A stretch of 43,322 bases of DNA from a bacterium. GTDB taxonomy: Bacteria; Desulfobacterota; DSWW01. The position numbers and the translations under genes are program-made. This document shows positions 16,622 through 25,926 of this stretch, one piece after another. Numbering within the stretch: position 1 is the stretch's first letter; each line of letters begins with the position of its first letter. Location: NCBI GenBank assembly GCA_028277985.1, contig JANQFG010000269.1, positions 1 to 43,322 on the forward strand, in the 5' to 3' direction. The notes beneath the pieces are model-generated. The model did no database searches and had not been told where the DNA came from. It was given only the letters and a program-made list of their open reading frames with translations.

Positions 16622-18358
16622 TCACGGACGTTCCGCGTATCTGTCTATACGCTTCTTCGCCTTCTTGTAGTACTCATGACCGGGCAGGAGGATCATCAGG
16701 ACCTCGTTCCACTTCTCGATCGCCTGGTCGATGTTGATCTCCTGGAGGGAATATCCTTCGCGGTAGATCTTCCGCGCCACTTCGTCGAGCTGATCAAAGC
16801 CCTGCTTCAAGGACTTGTCCTTCGGGTTGATCTTTCTTCCCATCTTCCAGAACAGGGCAGCGCCGATCGGATTTCCCCGGTCGAACTCCCTTCGGCCCCT
16901 GTCGTAATAGATCCTTGACAGAGATGCCGAGGCCTGACTGAAATAGGTTCCGCCCCGTGTGCCCGCAATGTTCCGATCGCTTTCCAGGAATCGATTCCAG
17001 ACCTCCAGGGCCTCCGACAGGCGCCCCTCCTGCTGGAGGGTCTTCGCCTGCTCGAAATAGGTCATGGCGGACTGCACGTCCTCGGCAAGCGTTCTGGCCT
17101 TGTCGCCTCCGGACCCATTCTTGACCTTCTCCAGGGAGGTGAGGGACTTCTCTGTATCGCCTCTTCGATACGCATTGATCGCGTTCTGGATGTACCAGGC
17201 CGGTGTCCCCTTCTTGGGACCGGAACGGACCGGCTTCGAAGGCTGCGAGGCGCTCGGTGTGTTTAAAGCTCTGTCCGATTGCTTGGTCCCGGGAGGCGCG
17301 GCCCGAACCGGTACGGCAGGGCGCCGAGGGGACCAGGCCGTGTGAACGCCGGACTTCTTGTCTGCGAGCTGCCTCTGCAACAGTCTCGCCTCCAGGACGA
17401 TGCGGCGGGCGTCCTTGTTGTTCGGATACTTGGCAAGGACGGCCTCTGCCTCACGCTTCGCAAAGGACCAGTCCTGCCTCGCAAGGGCCTCTGTAGCGGC
17501 CTGGAGCCTCTGCTCCAGGATCATATCTTCGATTTCCCGGGTGAGCCGTTCCGCTTCCCGGTAGTAGACGCTCTTCTTCGGAACCTGCTCCACCTGCTCC
17601 GTGGCATCGACCAGTTCGTTCTCCATCACGAGGCCCTTGCCCTGATTCAGGATGTCCACATACTGGCTCTCCCGCAGGGCCTCCTGGTAGAGGTTCTCCA
17701 CGTCCATGAAGTTCGGCATGTTCCTGCGAACTTCCTCGAAGACCAGGATCGCTTCATCCCAGCGCCGCGCGGCGAGCAGGTCTTTCCCGTTCTCGTAACG
17801 AACCTTGAGCTCTTCACGATCCACCGGCTTTTCCAGATCGGTGAGCTTTCCTGAAGTTCCCTGCGGAGTCCCCTGCTCCTGGGGTCCCTGTGTAAAGAAC
17901 ATGAGCATCACGACGCCCACCGCGACGAGGATGAGCACCACCATGAACGAGACGCGACGGATAGGGGCCCTCTTCTGGTCGGCCAGGCCCTGCCTTCCAC
18001 CCACGGGCCGCCACAGGTCTTCCTGGCTCAGGGTCTCCCCCGGATCCACGTACCGGAACATGGATTCCCCAACCGTGAGGATATCGCCCTTCTGCAGGGT
18101 GGCCTCCTCAAAGGGCTCACCGTTCAGGAATACGGACCCTTCGCTCGAGAGGCTCCTGAGCACGAATTGACCGCCGACGAAGCTGATCTCCAACTGCTGA
18201 GGCTGAACGTCGCGATCCTTCAGAACGAGATCGTTGTCATCGGTCGCACCGATCCGGTAGGCACCCCTGGGCAGCGGGTGGGCGGAACCCGGCTGCGCCC
18301 CTCGCAGCTCGAACAGTAGAGCGGTTCCGTTCTCTTCCTGTCTGTCTTCGTCCTGCAT
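16622..18358 (-). CDS. FHA-domain, single-pass membrane protein with TPR-like C-terminal half
   Basis: The 578-residue protein has an N-terminal FHA domain (about 12-110, YRIGATDDNDLVL ... GSVFLNGEPFEEATLQKGDILTVG). A membrane helix follows at about 140-160 (VSFMVVLILVAVGVVMLMFF), then a periplasmic helical half with TPR-like hairpins, interrupted by a Pro/Ser/Arg linker near 340-375. The residues that bind phosphothreonine in FHA domains are mostly absent: where SRxH is expected the sequence reads QPQQLE, so it may be structural. The start chosen is the ATG at 18358, ten bases after GAGGG; a GTG nine bases upstream would overlap that site. It is the last gene of the Tad pilus cluster and may take the role of the TPR pilus lipoprotein TadD, though no lipobox is present. 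Confidence 0.82.
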   Translation of the reverse strand: MQDEDRQEENGTALLFELRGAQPGSAHPLPRGAYRIGATDDNDLVLKDRDVQPQQLEISFVGGQFVLRSLSSEGSVFLNGEPFEEATLQKGDILTVGESMFRYVDPGETLSQEDLWRPVGGRQGLADQKRAPIRRVSFMVVLILVAVGVVMLMFFTQGPQEQGTPQGTSGKLTDLEKPVDREELKVRYENGKDLLAARRWDEAILVFEEVRRNMPNFMDVENLYQEALRESQYVDILNQGKGLVMENELVDATEQVEQVPKKSVYYREAERLTREIEDMILEQRLQAATEALARQDWSFAKREAEAVLAKYPNNKDARRIVLEARLLQRQLADKKSGVHTAWSPRRPAVPVRAAPPGTKQSDRALNTPSASQPSKPVRSGPKKGTPAWYIQNAINAYRRGDTEKSLTSLEKVKNGSGGDKARTLAEDVQSAMTYFEQAKTLQQEGRLSEALEVWNRFLESDRNIAGTRGGTYFSQASASLSRIYYDRGRREFDRGNPIGAALFWKMGRKINPKDKSLKQGFDQLDEVARKIYREGYSLQEINIDQAIEKWNEVLMILLPGHEYYKKAKKRIDRYAERP

Positions 18359-18470
18359 CTTGCTCACACCCTCGGGAACTCCAAACCTACAGGCCCAGTT
18401 CGCAGCACCGTGCGCTTCCGTGGCTGGGCGGCAGGGCCCTGACCCCTGATCCCTGATCCCTGTATTTGTA

Positions 18471-19670
18471 TCACCTTTTGTCCAGCTTCTCTAGCAGGTC
18501 TCTCGCTGCCCGGTGCCTCCGGTCCGCCTCGTCAGGAACGTGGCTGATGATGTTCTGCAGCTCGATCTTTGCAGCGTCCAGATCCTTGAGCTTCAGGAAC
18601 TTCTTTGTATTGAACAGGAAATCCTCATATTTTCCCTGCAGTTCCGCCTCGTACCGCTCCCTCGTCTCCAGGAGAGCGTCCCGAACCTGGGCGTCCTCGC
18701 AGGCGATCACATACTCGAGGCCCTCCCTCAGATACTGGATGGCCGCGTAGAGGTTCGGATCGTTGATCCGCCTCTCCTCATACTTCTCGTTCGACAGGCG
18801 GAGATACTTCTGCGCCACCTCCACATCGCATTTCGGGATCGGCACTTCGTGGATGGAGACCTCCCGAATGCCCCAGCGAGTCTTCTCCGGCGGGTTCTTG
18901 CGGTTGTCGAAACGAACGGTGTTGACTTCACCTACCTTCAGGATCGTACCCGGAATGTCGACCGAGACCAGCTCGTCCGCCCAGCGGTCGATGGTCAGAG
19001 GAACATCGGCAAGCTTCTCGTCGTTGAGGTAGATGCCCACCAGCTGCGGGTAACGGATGTAGCCGGGCAGGTATCGAAGCCGATACTTCGGCTTCTGCGC
19101 GAAGAAGGTGAACTCCACCTTTTCCACATAGTTCTTTCCACCCACCTTGTGGCCAATAATTTCGTGGACCGGCAGGGTCAGAGGCCCTGAGTTCGACAGG
19201 TCTTCGCCCTCCCGCTCGGTCATGGACAGCCGGACCGCAGAGTAGATCAGGACCACCAGCAGGACGCTCAAGAGGGCGAGCACCGGAGGCCGCTTGAAGA
19301 ACGAAGGCCTCCCCCCGGTCCCCTCCAGGACCTGAAGACCCTGGATGAATTCATCCGTGATCTCCTCGCGAAGCAGGGAGATGTGGAACACGTACGGCCC
19401 GATCTGCAGCTCGTCCCCGTTGTGCAGAGGCCCCCGGGACACAAAGAGACCGTTCAGCTTGATGCCGGTTCCCTCTCCCAGGTCTTCGAGAAAGATCTCT
19501 TCCTTGTCTTCGACGATCCGAAAATGCTTGGCCGCGATTTCCGCGTGGCTCAGAATGAGATCATTGGTGAAATCGCTTCCGACCTGTATCTCTTTCTGGC
19601 GGAACTCGTAGCGAGTCCCTTCATCCGGTCCTTCCACGATCGTAAATTGAACCGTGGTCAGCATGCTCAA
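18471..19670 (-). CDS. FHA-domain membrane protein of the Tad locus
   Basis: The 399-residue protein has a cytoplasmic N-terminal FHA domain (about 5-100): IQVGSDFTNDLIL, then SHAEIAAKHFRI, and GTGIKLNGLFVSRGPLHNGDELQIG. A membrane helix lies at about 128-148 (VLALLSVLLVVLIYSAVRL). The C-terminal part is beta-rich, like a carbohydrate- or ligand-binding sandwich, and ends in coiled helices (ERYEAELQGKYEDFLFNTKKFLKLKDLDAAKIELQN). The FHA core is better kept than in the next gene, though the usual Arg and Ser are replaced. Its ATG overlaps the stop of the DUF192 gene by four bases, showing tight coupling. A role in assembling or regulating the pilus machine is inferred from the operon. Confidence 0.82.
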   Translation of the reverse strand: MSMLTTVQFTIVEGPDEGTRYEFRQKEIQVGSDFTNDLILSHAEIAAKHFRIVEDKEEIFLEDLGEGTGIKLNGLFVSRGPLHNGDELQIGPYVFHISLLREEITDEFIQGLQVLEGTGGRPSFFKRPPVLALLSVLLVVLIYSAVRLSMTEREGEDLSNSGPLTLPVHEIIGHKVGGKNYVEKVEFTFFAQKPKYRLRYLPGYIRYPQLVGIYLNDEKLADVPLTIDRWADELVSVDIPGTILKVGEVNTVRFDNRKNPPEKTRWGIREVSIHEVPIPKCDVEVAQKYLRLSNEKYEERRINDPNLYAAIQYLREGLEYVIACEDAQVRDALLETRERYEAELQGKYEDFLFNTKKFLKLKDLDAAKIELQNIISHVPDEADRRHRAARDLLEKLDKR

Positions 19671-20056
19671 CCCTCATCCGATCCGGCCGGTGTTTGTCCT
19701 TGTTCGTCCTGCTCCAGCGCCAGACGATCTCCCGCCTCTGTTCCGGTCCGCTCCAGTGTGCCTGCAGGCAGCTCCAGCGTCGCGTGGCCGTGGCGTCCGC
19801 CGCTCGCGGTCCTCCAGGCACCGAGGGAGCCCACCGACTTGACGATCCTCTGCTCGGCATCCAGGAAGCAGACATCGATCTTCATGCGCATCCCCATGGT
19901 GTGGATCGACCCACAGGGATCGAGCAGCAGCCCGTCGAACTCCTGCCAGTCTTTCCGGAACATCAGGCCTTTGGCCCGCTTCCAGAAGCTGTCCGCGATC
20001 GAGGCCTCTTCACAGACCACGGTGTTCTTTGTAGCGTTTCGAATCTTGAAGCCCAT
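19667..20056 (-). CDS. DUF192 family protein
   Basis: The 129-residue product matches DUF192 along its length: the KGLMFRKDW opening, then the hallmark GSIHTMGMRMKIDVCFLDAEQRIV, and the late LELPAGTLERTGTEAGDRL. The family's biochemical role is unknown. Most members have a signal peptide; this one does not, so it should be cytoplasmic. I start at the ATG at 20056; a TTG at 20068 in the same frame is possible, and neither has a strong ribosome binding site. It begins about 20 bases after tadC and overlaps the FHA gene by four bases. Its place inside the pilus operon suggests a link to Tad assembly. Confidence 0.88.
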   Translation of the reverse strand: MGFKIRNATKNTVVCEEASIADSFWKRAKGLMFRKDWQEFDGLLLDPCGSIHTMGMRMKIDVCFLDAEQRIVKSVGSLGAWRTASGGRHGHATLELPAGTLERTGTEAGDRLALEQDEQGQTPAGSDEG

Positions 20057-20077
20057 TTCCCCAATCAAGGTCGCCGA

Positions 20078-20983
20078 CTAGAGGCCGATGTCACTGATCG
20101 CGCTCAACAGCGGAATCACAAGGATGATCGCGATCGAAAGCAGGTTCGCGATGATGATCGGGAAAAGGATCTTCACCGGGACTTTCTGCGCCGCCTTCTC
20201 CGCCCGCTCGAACCGGCTGCTCCGAATCTGCGCCGACTGGATGCGCAGGACCGCGGCAAAGCCGGTGCCCATCCGATCCGCCTGGATGATCGATCCCACG
20301 AAGTTGGAGATCTCCTGCATCTGGACCCGGTCGGCAAAATCCGTAAACGCCTCCTTCCGGGTCTTGCCGATCTTTGTCTCCTGCACCACCATATGGAATT
20401 CGTCCCGCAGCGGCCCAGGCGGCCCGTTCGCCACGACCCGTTCGAGGGCGGTGCCGAAATCCAGCCCCGCTTCCACGGCCAGGGTCAGCAGGTCGCAACA
20501 GAAGGGAAGATCCTGCAGGATCGAAAGCTGCCGCTCTTTGATCTGCCTGTTCACAAAGGCGTTCGGCAGGATGAATCCGAGCACCCCGACCAGGAGGACC
20601 AGGGCCGGGGAGAATCCCGGGACCAGGAGATAGATGCCGAAGGTGAGCATGCCGAACAGGATGGCGCTCGCCTCTTTGATCCCCAGATACTCGGCCGGCT
20701 TCAAGTCCCAGGGGCGGCCGGCCGCATCCAGCTTCTTCTTGATCAGGACTTCGTAGGCGCCGAGATTCCAGTTCACATTGATGCGCGCCAGAAGCTGGAC
20801 CACGAACATCATGACGCGGAACAGGGGGTTTCCCCGAATGCTCGATTCCGCCATGGTCCCGAGCCAGCCCTCTTCCTCGATGGGCACCTGCTGGATGTCC
20901 TTGATCACCCGGTAGGCTCCGTACGCGAACAGGCAGGCCGCGCCGAAGCTGAGCGAGTAAAAGAAGACCGGATACCAGGACAC
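20078..20983 (-). CDS. tadC: TadC-like inner-membrane pilus assembly protein
   Basis: The 301-residue product belongs to the GspF/TadC family. It has an N-terminal membrane segment (about 6-28), a cytoplasmic helical domain, two central segments (about 105-150, LFGMLTFGIYLLVPGFSPALVLLVGVLGFILP), the conserved T2SSF bundle (LPFCCDLLTLAVEAGLDFGTALERV ... GTGFAAVLRIQSAQIRSSRFERAEKAAQKVPVKILFP) and a final membrane helix. With TadB it forms the inner-membrane platform that the TadA ATPase works on. The start is GTG with GGGAGG eight bases upstream. It follows tadB by 42 bases. Confidence 0.92.
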   Translation of the reverse strand: MSWYPVFFYSLSFGAACLFAYGAYRVIKDIQQVPIEEEGWLGTMAESSIRGNPLFRVMMFVVQLLARINVNWNLGAYEVLIKKKLDAAGRPWDLKPAEYLGIKEASAILFGMLTFGIYLLVPGFSPALVLLVGVLGFILPNAFVNRQIKERQLSILQDLPFCCDLLTLAVEAGLDFGTALERVVANGPPGPLRDEFHMVVQETKIGKTRKEAFTDFADRVQMQEISNFVGSIIQADRMGTGFAAVLRIQSAQIRSSRFERAEKAAQKVPVKILFPIIIANLLSIAIILVIPLLSAISDIGL

Positions 20984-21025
20984 CCGAAACCCTCCCGGAG
21001 GAAGCTCCCCAGAGCTTTCGATTCG

Positions 21026-21889
21026 CTACACCCGGATGTTGACCATACGACGGACGATAAGAATCACCATGACCTGAAACAGGATGACCGCGTAGACCGC
21101 AACCCGTCCCACGTTCGAGTCGAACAGGGGCTTCATGTATTCGGGCTGCCACAGAAACAGGATGCCGTAAAGGATAAAGGGAATGGCCCCACAGACCATG
21201 GCCTGGAGTCTTCCCTGCGCGGTGAGCGTGTCCACCCGCTCCATGACCCGGTGCCGGGACCGGATCACGTCCGCCAGGTGGTCGAAGATCTCCGAGATAT
21301 CCCCTCCCAGCTCCCGGGTGATGATCGTGGAGAAGACCATCAGATTGAGCTCCTCGCTCTCGACGCGTCGGGCGAGGTTCTGGAGCGCCTCGTTCAGTGG
21401 AATACCGATCCGATACTCCCGCAGCAGGAGATCGAATTCCTGGGACAGAGGGGGTGTGGAGTTCTCGACGAGGCTCTCCAGGGCCTGCACAAAGGAGAGG
21501 CCTCCCTTCATCGAGCTCGACAGAAAGTCCAGCCCCTGCACGAACTGCAGCTCGAAGGTCCGCCGCCTCTTCCGCACGTAATAGCTGAGCAGGATCCGGG
21601 GCACGAGCAGGCCCACAAGGGCCATGATCACGGAAAGGACCACGTTCAAGCGGGTGATCGTGAGGGTGAACATGAAGACCAGGCACATGATCAGGATACT
21701 CACGTTCAGGATGCGCCTGGGATTCAGGAAGATGAACATGGTCTCCAGGGTCCGGCTCACGCTCTGCAGGTACCGGCTCTGGTAGTATCGGAAAAGGGCC
21801 CTGCCCGCCCCTGCTATGAAGTTCGCGACGATCGCGATGGTCAGGAAGGTGATGATGTAGATCAGGATCACATAGACAAACTCTGGCAT
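21026..21889 (-). CDS. tadB: TadB-like inner-membrane pilus assembly protein
   Basis: The 287-residue product has the TadB layout: an N-terminal membrane helix (about 5-27), a pair of helices near 60-105, a cytoplasmic T2SSF domain (FELQFVQGLDFLSSSMKGGLSFVQALESL ... ITRELGGDISEIFDHLADVIRSRHR) and two C-terminal membrane segments (about 225-285). It should be the partner of TadC in the Flp pilus inner-membrane platform. The ATG is preceded by GAGG and lies 17 bases after the ATPase gene. Confidence 0.92.
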   Translation of the reverse strand: MPEFVYVILIYIITFLTIAIVANFIAGAGRALFRYYQSRYLQSVSRTLETMFIFLNPRRILNVSILIMCLVFMFTLTITRLNVVLSVIMALVGLLVPRILLSYYVRKRRRTFELQFVQGLDFLSSSMKGGLSFVQALESLVENSTPPLSQEFDLLLREYRIGIPLNEALQNLARRVESEELNLMVFSTIITRELGGDISEIFDHLADVIRSRHRVMERVDTLTAQGRLQAMVCGAIPFILYGILFLWQPEYMKPLFDSNVGRVAVYAVILFQVMVILIVRRMVNIRV

Positions 21890-21906
21890 GCGGTCCTCAC
21901 CGTCTC

Positions 21907-23541
21907 CTAGGAGTCAGCTTTGAAGATTTCCATATTCACGGGAACGTTGCTGTCCTCGAGCTCCTGGAAGCATTTCGGGATGGCGCCGGTCGGAGCGACC
22001 CGCCCCTGCACCCTGCCCCCTTCCCCTACACCCTCCTGCTTGAACTCGAAGAGGTCCAGCAGCTGGTAGCTCCCGTCCGCGTCCAGCCCCACCATCTCGG
22101 ACACCTTCACCACTCGCCGCGACCCGTCGTTGAACCGCATGAGCTGCACGATGATGTGGATGGCCGATGCGATCTGCTCACGAATCGCACGGATCGGCAG
22201 ATCCATGCCCGCCATCAGCACCATGGTCTCCAGCCTTCGCAGGAAGTCGTACGGGGCGTTCGCATGGCCCGTGGTGAGCGAGCCGTCATGACCGGTGTTC
22301 ATGGCCTGAAGCATGTCCAGGGCCTCGCCGCCGCGGACCTCGCCCACGACAATCCGGTCCGGCCTCATCCGCAGCGAGTTCTTGACCAGGTCCCGGATCG
22401 CGATTTCACCCTTGCCCTGAATGTTCGGCGGCCTCGACTCCAGGGAGATGAGATGCTCCTGTGGTAGCTGCAGCTCGGCCGAGTCCTCGATCGTCACGAT
22501 CCGCTCCGACTTGGGCAGCAGGCCGCAGAGCACGTTCAGCAGGGTGGTCTTGCCGCTCGAGGTCCCTCCGGAGATCACGATGTTCCTTCGGCTCGTGACG
22601 GCGACCTTCATGAACTCGAAGACCTCTTCGGTCAGGCTGCCGAACTGAATCAGCTTTTCAAACGTGAAAGGGTCCCTCGAGAACTTACGTATCGTGAGGA
22701 CCGGGCCCTTCAAAGAAAGCGGAGGAATGATGGCGTTGACTCGGGAGCCGTCCTTGAGACGCGCATCCACCATGGGCACGCTCTCGTCGATCCGCCTGCC
22801 CAGAGGGCTCACGATCCGCTCGATGATCCCGAGCAGGGAATCCTCGCTCGCAAAGGAGCGGTTGGTCAGGAAGAGCTTGCCGTTGATTTCGACGAAGATC
22901 TGGTCCTTCCTATTGACCATGATCTCGGTGATCTCCTGGTCCTTGATCAGGTCCTCGATCGGCCCCAGGCCGAGCACCTCGTCGAGCATCTCCTTGTGGA
23001 GGTTCTGCCGATCCATGTCGTCCGGGATCGTGTCCCCCATCGCATCCATGATGCTCCAGATGGCGCGGCTCGTGGTCGACTTGAGCTCCGCATCCTCGAT
23101 GCTCTTCAGATCCATTCTTCGGAGGTCCAGAAAGGCGATGAGCCTTCGGTGGATCTCCTGCTTGATCGGGACCAGGCTCTCATCGTACCGGTCTTCGGCC
23201 GTCTCCAGGATTTCCCAGTAGAGCTCCTGGGCAGAGGGCTCCTGGTCCACGGTGTCCGGGATGACGCGCAGGTTGTAGCTGCCCAGGGAGATCGTATCCC
23301 CGTCTTCCAGGATCCGGCCACCCTCGATGCGTGCCCCGTTCACGAACGTACCGGTGCGGCTCTCCAGGTCGACCACTTCGGCGCGCCCGTTTTCGAGCCG
23401 CAGCTTCAGGTGGCGCCCGGACAGGGACGGCTGGTAGAGCACGACGTCATTGGTAGAGGAAGTCCCGATAAAGATCTCGGGCTTTCTCACGTCGTATTCG
23501 GATGTAGAACCGTCCTCACGGTTGCTTACATGGAGGCGCAT
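21907..23541 (-). CDS. tadA: CpaF/TadA pilus assembly ATPase with N-terminal FHA domain
   Basis: The 544-residue protein fuses an FHA domain (about 1-95) to a full CpaF/TadA secretion ATPase. The FHA part has IFIGTSSTNDVVL, SLSGRHLKL and TGTFVNGARI; its Ser-x-Arg-His is intact, so phosphopeptide binding is plausible. The ATPase part starts near 115, has Walker A GGTSSGKTT (325-333), the Walker B/His-box stretch VVGEVRGGEALDMLQAMNTGHDGS and TTGHAN. It should power Flp pilus assembly at the inner membrane. The ATG at 23541 is chosen because the FHA fold begins right there; a TTG at 23595 overlapping the secretin stop would add 18 residues. An FHA fusion here hints at control by protein phosphorylation, but no Ser/Thr kinase is in the window. 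Confidence 0.94.
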   Translation of the reverse strand: MRLHVSNREDGSTSEYDVRKPEIFIGTSSTNDVVLYQPSLSGRHLKLRLENGRAEVVDLESRTGTFVNGARIEGGRILEDGDTISLGSYNLRVIPDTVDQEPSAQELYWEILETAEDRYDESLVPIKQEIHRRLIAFLDLRRMDLKSIEDAELKSTTSRAIWSIMDAMGDTIPDDMDRQNLHKEMLDEVLGLGPIEDLIKDQEITEIMVNRKDQIFVEINGKLFLTNRSFASEDSLLGIIERIVSPLGRRIDESVPMVDARLKDGSRVNAIIPPLSLKGPVLTIRKFSRDPFTFEKLIQFGSLTEEVFEFMKVAVTSRRNIVISGGTSSGKTTLLNVLCGLLPKSERIVTIEDSAELQLPQEHLISLESRPPNIQGKGEIAIRDLVKNSLRMRPDRIVVGEVRGGEALDMLQAMNTGHDGSLTTGHANAPYDFLRRLETMVLMAGMDLPIRAIREQIASAIHIIVQLMRFNDGSRRVVKVSEMVGLDADGSYQLLDLFEFKQEGVGEGGRVQGRVAPTGAIPKCFQELEDSNVPVNMEIFKADS

Positions 23542-23591
23542 GTTTACGATCCAATTCTCCGTCACGTTCCTCAGGGCCGAAACCCGGAGGC

Positions 23592-25055
23592 TCAATCAAA
23601 CGCGTCGATCTTGATCTTCTCCCCGATCGCTTCGTATCTACGCTCGATGTCTTCCAGCATTTCCCGGTTCATCTCCGCCTCGGGCGTCATCAGGTTGGCG
23701 GTGAGGAAGATGACCAGCTCGCTGTTCTCGTTGGTGAAGTCCCTCGATTTGAACAGCTCGCCCAGGATGGGAAAGTTTCCGATCACGGGCACTTTGTCCA
23801 CGCCCTTTGCATCCACCTGGTCCACCAGGCCGGAGAGAACCAGAACCTTGTCCTTGTCCAGCGTAACATAGGTCTCCACGCTTCGAGTCGTCAGACCCGG
23901 GTAGTCATTTACTTGGACCGAGAAATCGAGCGCAGAGTTCTCCACTTCCACGCTGGCCGAAACGCGACCGTCCCTGTGGGCAAGGGGAGAGACCTTGAGG
24001 ATGATACCGTACCTCTTGTACTCCACCACCGCCCGGTCCGCCAGGATCAGGACGATCGGGATCTCGCCGCCCGCGATGAACTCGGCCTCTTCACCGCTCT
24101 TGCAGACGAGCCTCGGGTTGGCCAGCACGCGGGCCATCGCATTCGAATCGAGAAGATCCAGGTTGGCGCCGAAATTCCTGCCCGCTTCCAGCTGGATGCG
24201 CCCGGTGTCCGCGCCCGACTGTACGAGATCGAGGGTGTACTGGATGTTGGCCACCTCGAACCGGGCCGAGTCATCCCAGGTCACACCCACCTTCTTCAGG
24301 ATATCCCTGCCCAGCTCGACGAAGTGGATATCGATCAGCACGAGATCGTCGGCCACTCCGCCCACGCGGACCAGGTTCACGCAGGTGTCGAAGTAGGCCT
24401 CTGACAGGGTATCGATCGTCAACAGGTCTTCCTGCTTGAGCACGGTCCCTTCCAGGAAGATCTTGCTGCCGATCCCCTCTGCCCGCACGTCCGCATACCC
24501 GTTCTTGATGAGACTCCTGTTGATCTCCGAGGCGATCAGCCGCGTCACGGATGAGCTCATCCTGGCCAGCAGGGTCACCTCTCTCGGGTAGATCTCCGAG
24601 ACCGTCTTGATCCGATCGAAGTCCCGGCGCGTGTAGACCTCGCCGTCGATCACGACCCGCTCCCCCACGACACGGACCTCGACCCCTTCGATCTCTCCCA
24701 GGATGCCCCTCACCTCGTTTCGGATCAGCCGGACGTCCTTCAGGATCACCTGAACCACCGTGGAGGACTGCTTGCCGTACATGTCCCAGGTCAGCACATC
24801 GGTGGTGCCCCTTCCGATGGCGGTGATCAGGATCTGTCGGCCCTCCGAGATGAGCTTCACGTCCACCACCTTCGGGTCCCCGATGGCCACCTGCTCCAGA
24901 GGGGCCGGGACGTCCAGGACGACCTGTTGCCCCAGGGTCAGGCGGACCGTTCCCCCCAGGCTCGCGGCGGAGGAAAGGCTCGGAAAGAGAAGTGGGGAGA
25001 CTCCAAGAAGAAACAAAAAGGTCAGAAGACATGCCCGCTTGTTCAGGATCATCAT
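23592..25055 (-). CDS. cpaC: CpaC/RcpA secretin of the Tad pilus
   Basis: The 487-residue product has a signal peptide (ACLLTFLFLLGVSPLLFPSLSSAAS), an N-terminal pilus/T2SS N0-like domain (about 30-115, VVLDVPAPLEQVAIGDPKVVDV), a BON-like domain (about 120-190), a second small domain, and the secretin core near the C-terminus (VLANPRLVCKSGEEAEFIAGGEIPI ... GVDKVPVIGNFPILGELFKS). It should form the outer-membrane pore for the Flp pilus. The start is the first of two adjacent ATG codons at 25055/25052, where the signal peptide begins; an upstream in-frame start at 25112 would run into cpaB and spoil the signal peptide. It begins 46 bases after cpaB. Confidence 0.94.
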   Translation of the reverse strand: MMILNKRACLLTFLFLLGVSPLLFPSLSSAASLGGTVRLTLGQQVVLDVPAPLEQVAIGDPKVVDVKLISEGRQILITAIGRGTTDVLTWDMYGKQSSTVVQVILKDVRLIRNEVRGILGEIEGVEVRVVGERVVIDGEVYTRRDFDRIKTVSEIYPREVTLLARMSSSVTRLIASEINRSLIKNGYADVRAEGIGSKIFLEGTVLKQEDLLTIDTLSEAYFDTCVNLVRVGGVADDLVLIDIHFVELGRDILKKVGVTWDDSARFEVANIQYTLDLVQSGADTGRIQLEAGRNFGANLDLLDSNAMARVLANPRLVCKSGEEAEFIAGGEIPIVLILADRAVVEYKRYGIILKVSPLAHRDGRVSASVEVENSALDFSVQVNDYPGLTTRSVETYVTLDKDKVLVLSGLVDQVDAKGVDKVPVIGNFPILGELFKSRDFTNENSELVIFLTANLMTPEAEMNREMLEDIERRYEAIGEKIKIDAFD

Positions 25056-25101
25056 AGACACTTGCCCATATCTGCCGGTTGAACGTCGCCTGTTTCCGCT
25101 T

Positions 25102-25926
25102 CTACTCCACACGTTCGTGCTTCTTTTCGATACCCCGGATCACCAGCACACGGCTGTCTCGGGCGGTCTGGATCTCTTCGCGCACCCTGGGCTGCAGGAT
25201 GTCCGCAAAGGTGATCTTCGGTAGATTCTCAAAGGTCTCGATGTCCTCCGGGTTGCGTAACACGTTATAGAGCTTTCCGACCCGTTGCGCATGGATCAGG
25301 AGCGCAGCCTCTTCCGGCGTGACAAGGATGGTGAGCATACCCGATGCCGAACGGTCCTTGCGCATGCCGGATCGCGCCGATGTGATCTGACCGATGGCCA
25401 GGACCACCACGTTTTGGAGCAGGGTGATGGTCGTCTCCGGCTCGCTTCGCGAGTCGGACTTGCTCTTGAAGGTGCCGAGAATATCGATGTGGTCCCCGGG
25501 CTGAATCAGGCCCGCGATGGTGGACGTCTCGTCCACCCGGACCGTCATCGCCCGTTCGCCCTCCTTGATCATCGTAGAGAAGCCGCGGTAGCGTTCTCCT
25601 CCCTTGAAATCCATCCAGAGAATCGGGTCTCCGGCCCGCACCGGGTAGACCAGCTCACGGCCGATGATCAGATCCACCTCCTCCGGGTAGATGGCGTTCG
25701 CATGGACGAACTTCTTGGGCACGGGCCGGGCCGCCACCCACTCGACCTCCAGGGGCTCGTTGGCCGGGATGTTCCTGCGGGCCACCACGACCCGGACCGG
25801 CTCGAGGCCCTTCTTCATCGCCTTTTTTTCGCCGGTGATGTAGTTCCGGACCATCAGAACCGCCGCAGTCCCCAGGGCGATGGAGAGGATCAAGGGCAGG
25901 GTGGGACGAACGTCGATCTTTCTCAT
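25102..25926 (-). CDS. cpaB: CpaB/RcpC pilus assembly protein
   Basis: The 274-residue product has an N-terminal membrane anchor (about 8-28), an SAF domain (VRVVVARRNIPANEPLEVEWV, about 42-105) and the RcpC C-terminal domain with GERAMTVRVDETSTIAGLIQPGDHIDILG. CpaB acts in the periplasm with the secretin. It is the first gene of the machinery half of the Tad locus and is preceded on its strand by about 145 bases of AT-rich DNA that should hold its promoter. Confidence 0.92.
   Translation of the reverse strand: MRKIDVRPTLPLILSIALGTAAVLMVRNYITGEKKAMKKGLEPVRVVVARRNIPANEPLEVEWVAARPVPKKFVHANAIYPEEVDLIIGRELVYPVRAGDPILWMDFKGGERYRGFSTMIKEGERAMTVRVDETSTIAGLIQPGDHIDILGTFKSKSDSRSEPETTITLLQNVVVLAIGQITSARSGMRKDRSASGMLTILVTPEEAALLIHAQRVGKLYNVLRNPEDIETFENLPKITFADILQPRVREEIQTARDSRVLVIRGIEKKHERVE

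Noticed and set aside
18430..18470. CTGATCC short repeats between the two FHA genes
   Set aside because: Only two to three copies of seven bases; not enough to call a repeat array.
19694..21910. A 738-codon open frame on the plus strand opposite tadB, tadC and the DUF192 gene
   Set aside because: It is the mirror of three well-supported genes, has a skewed His/Asp/Arg composition and no recognisable domain.
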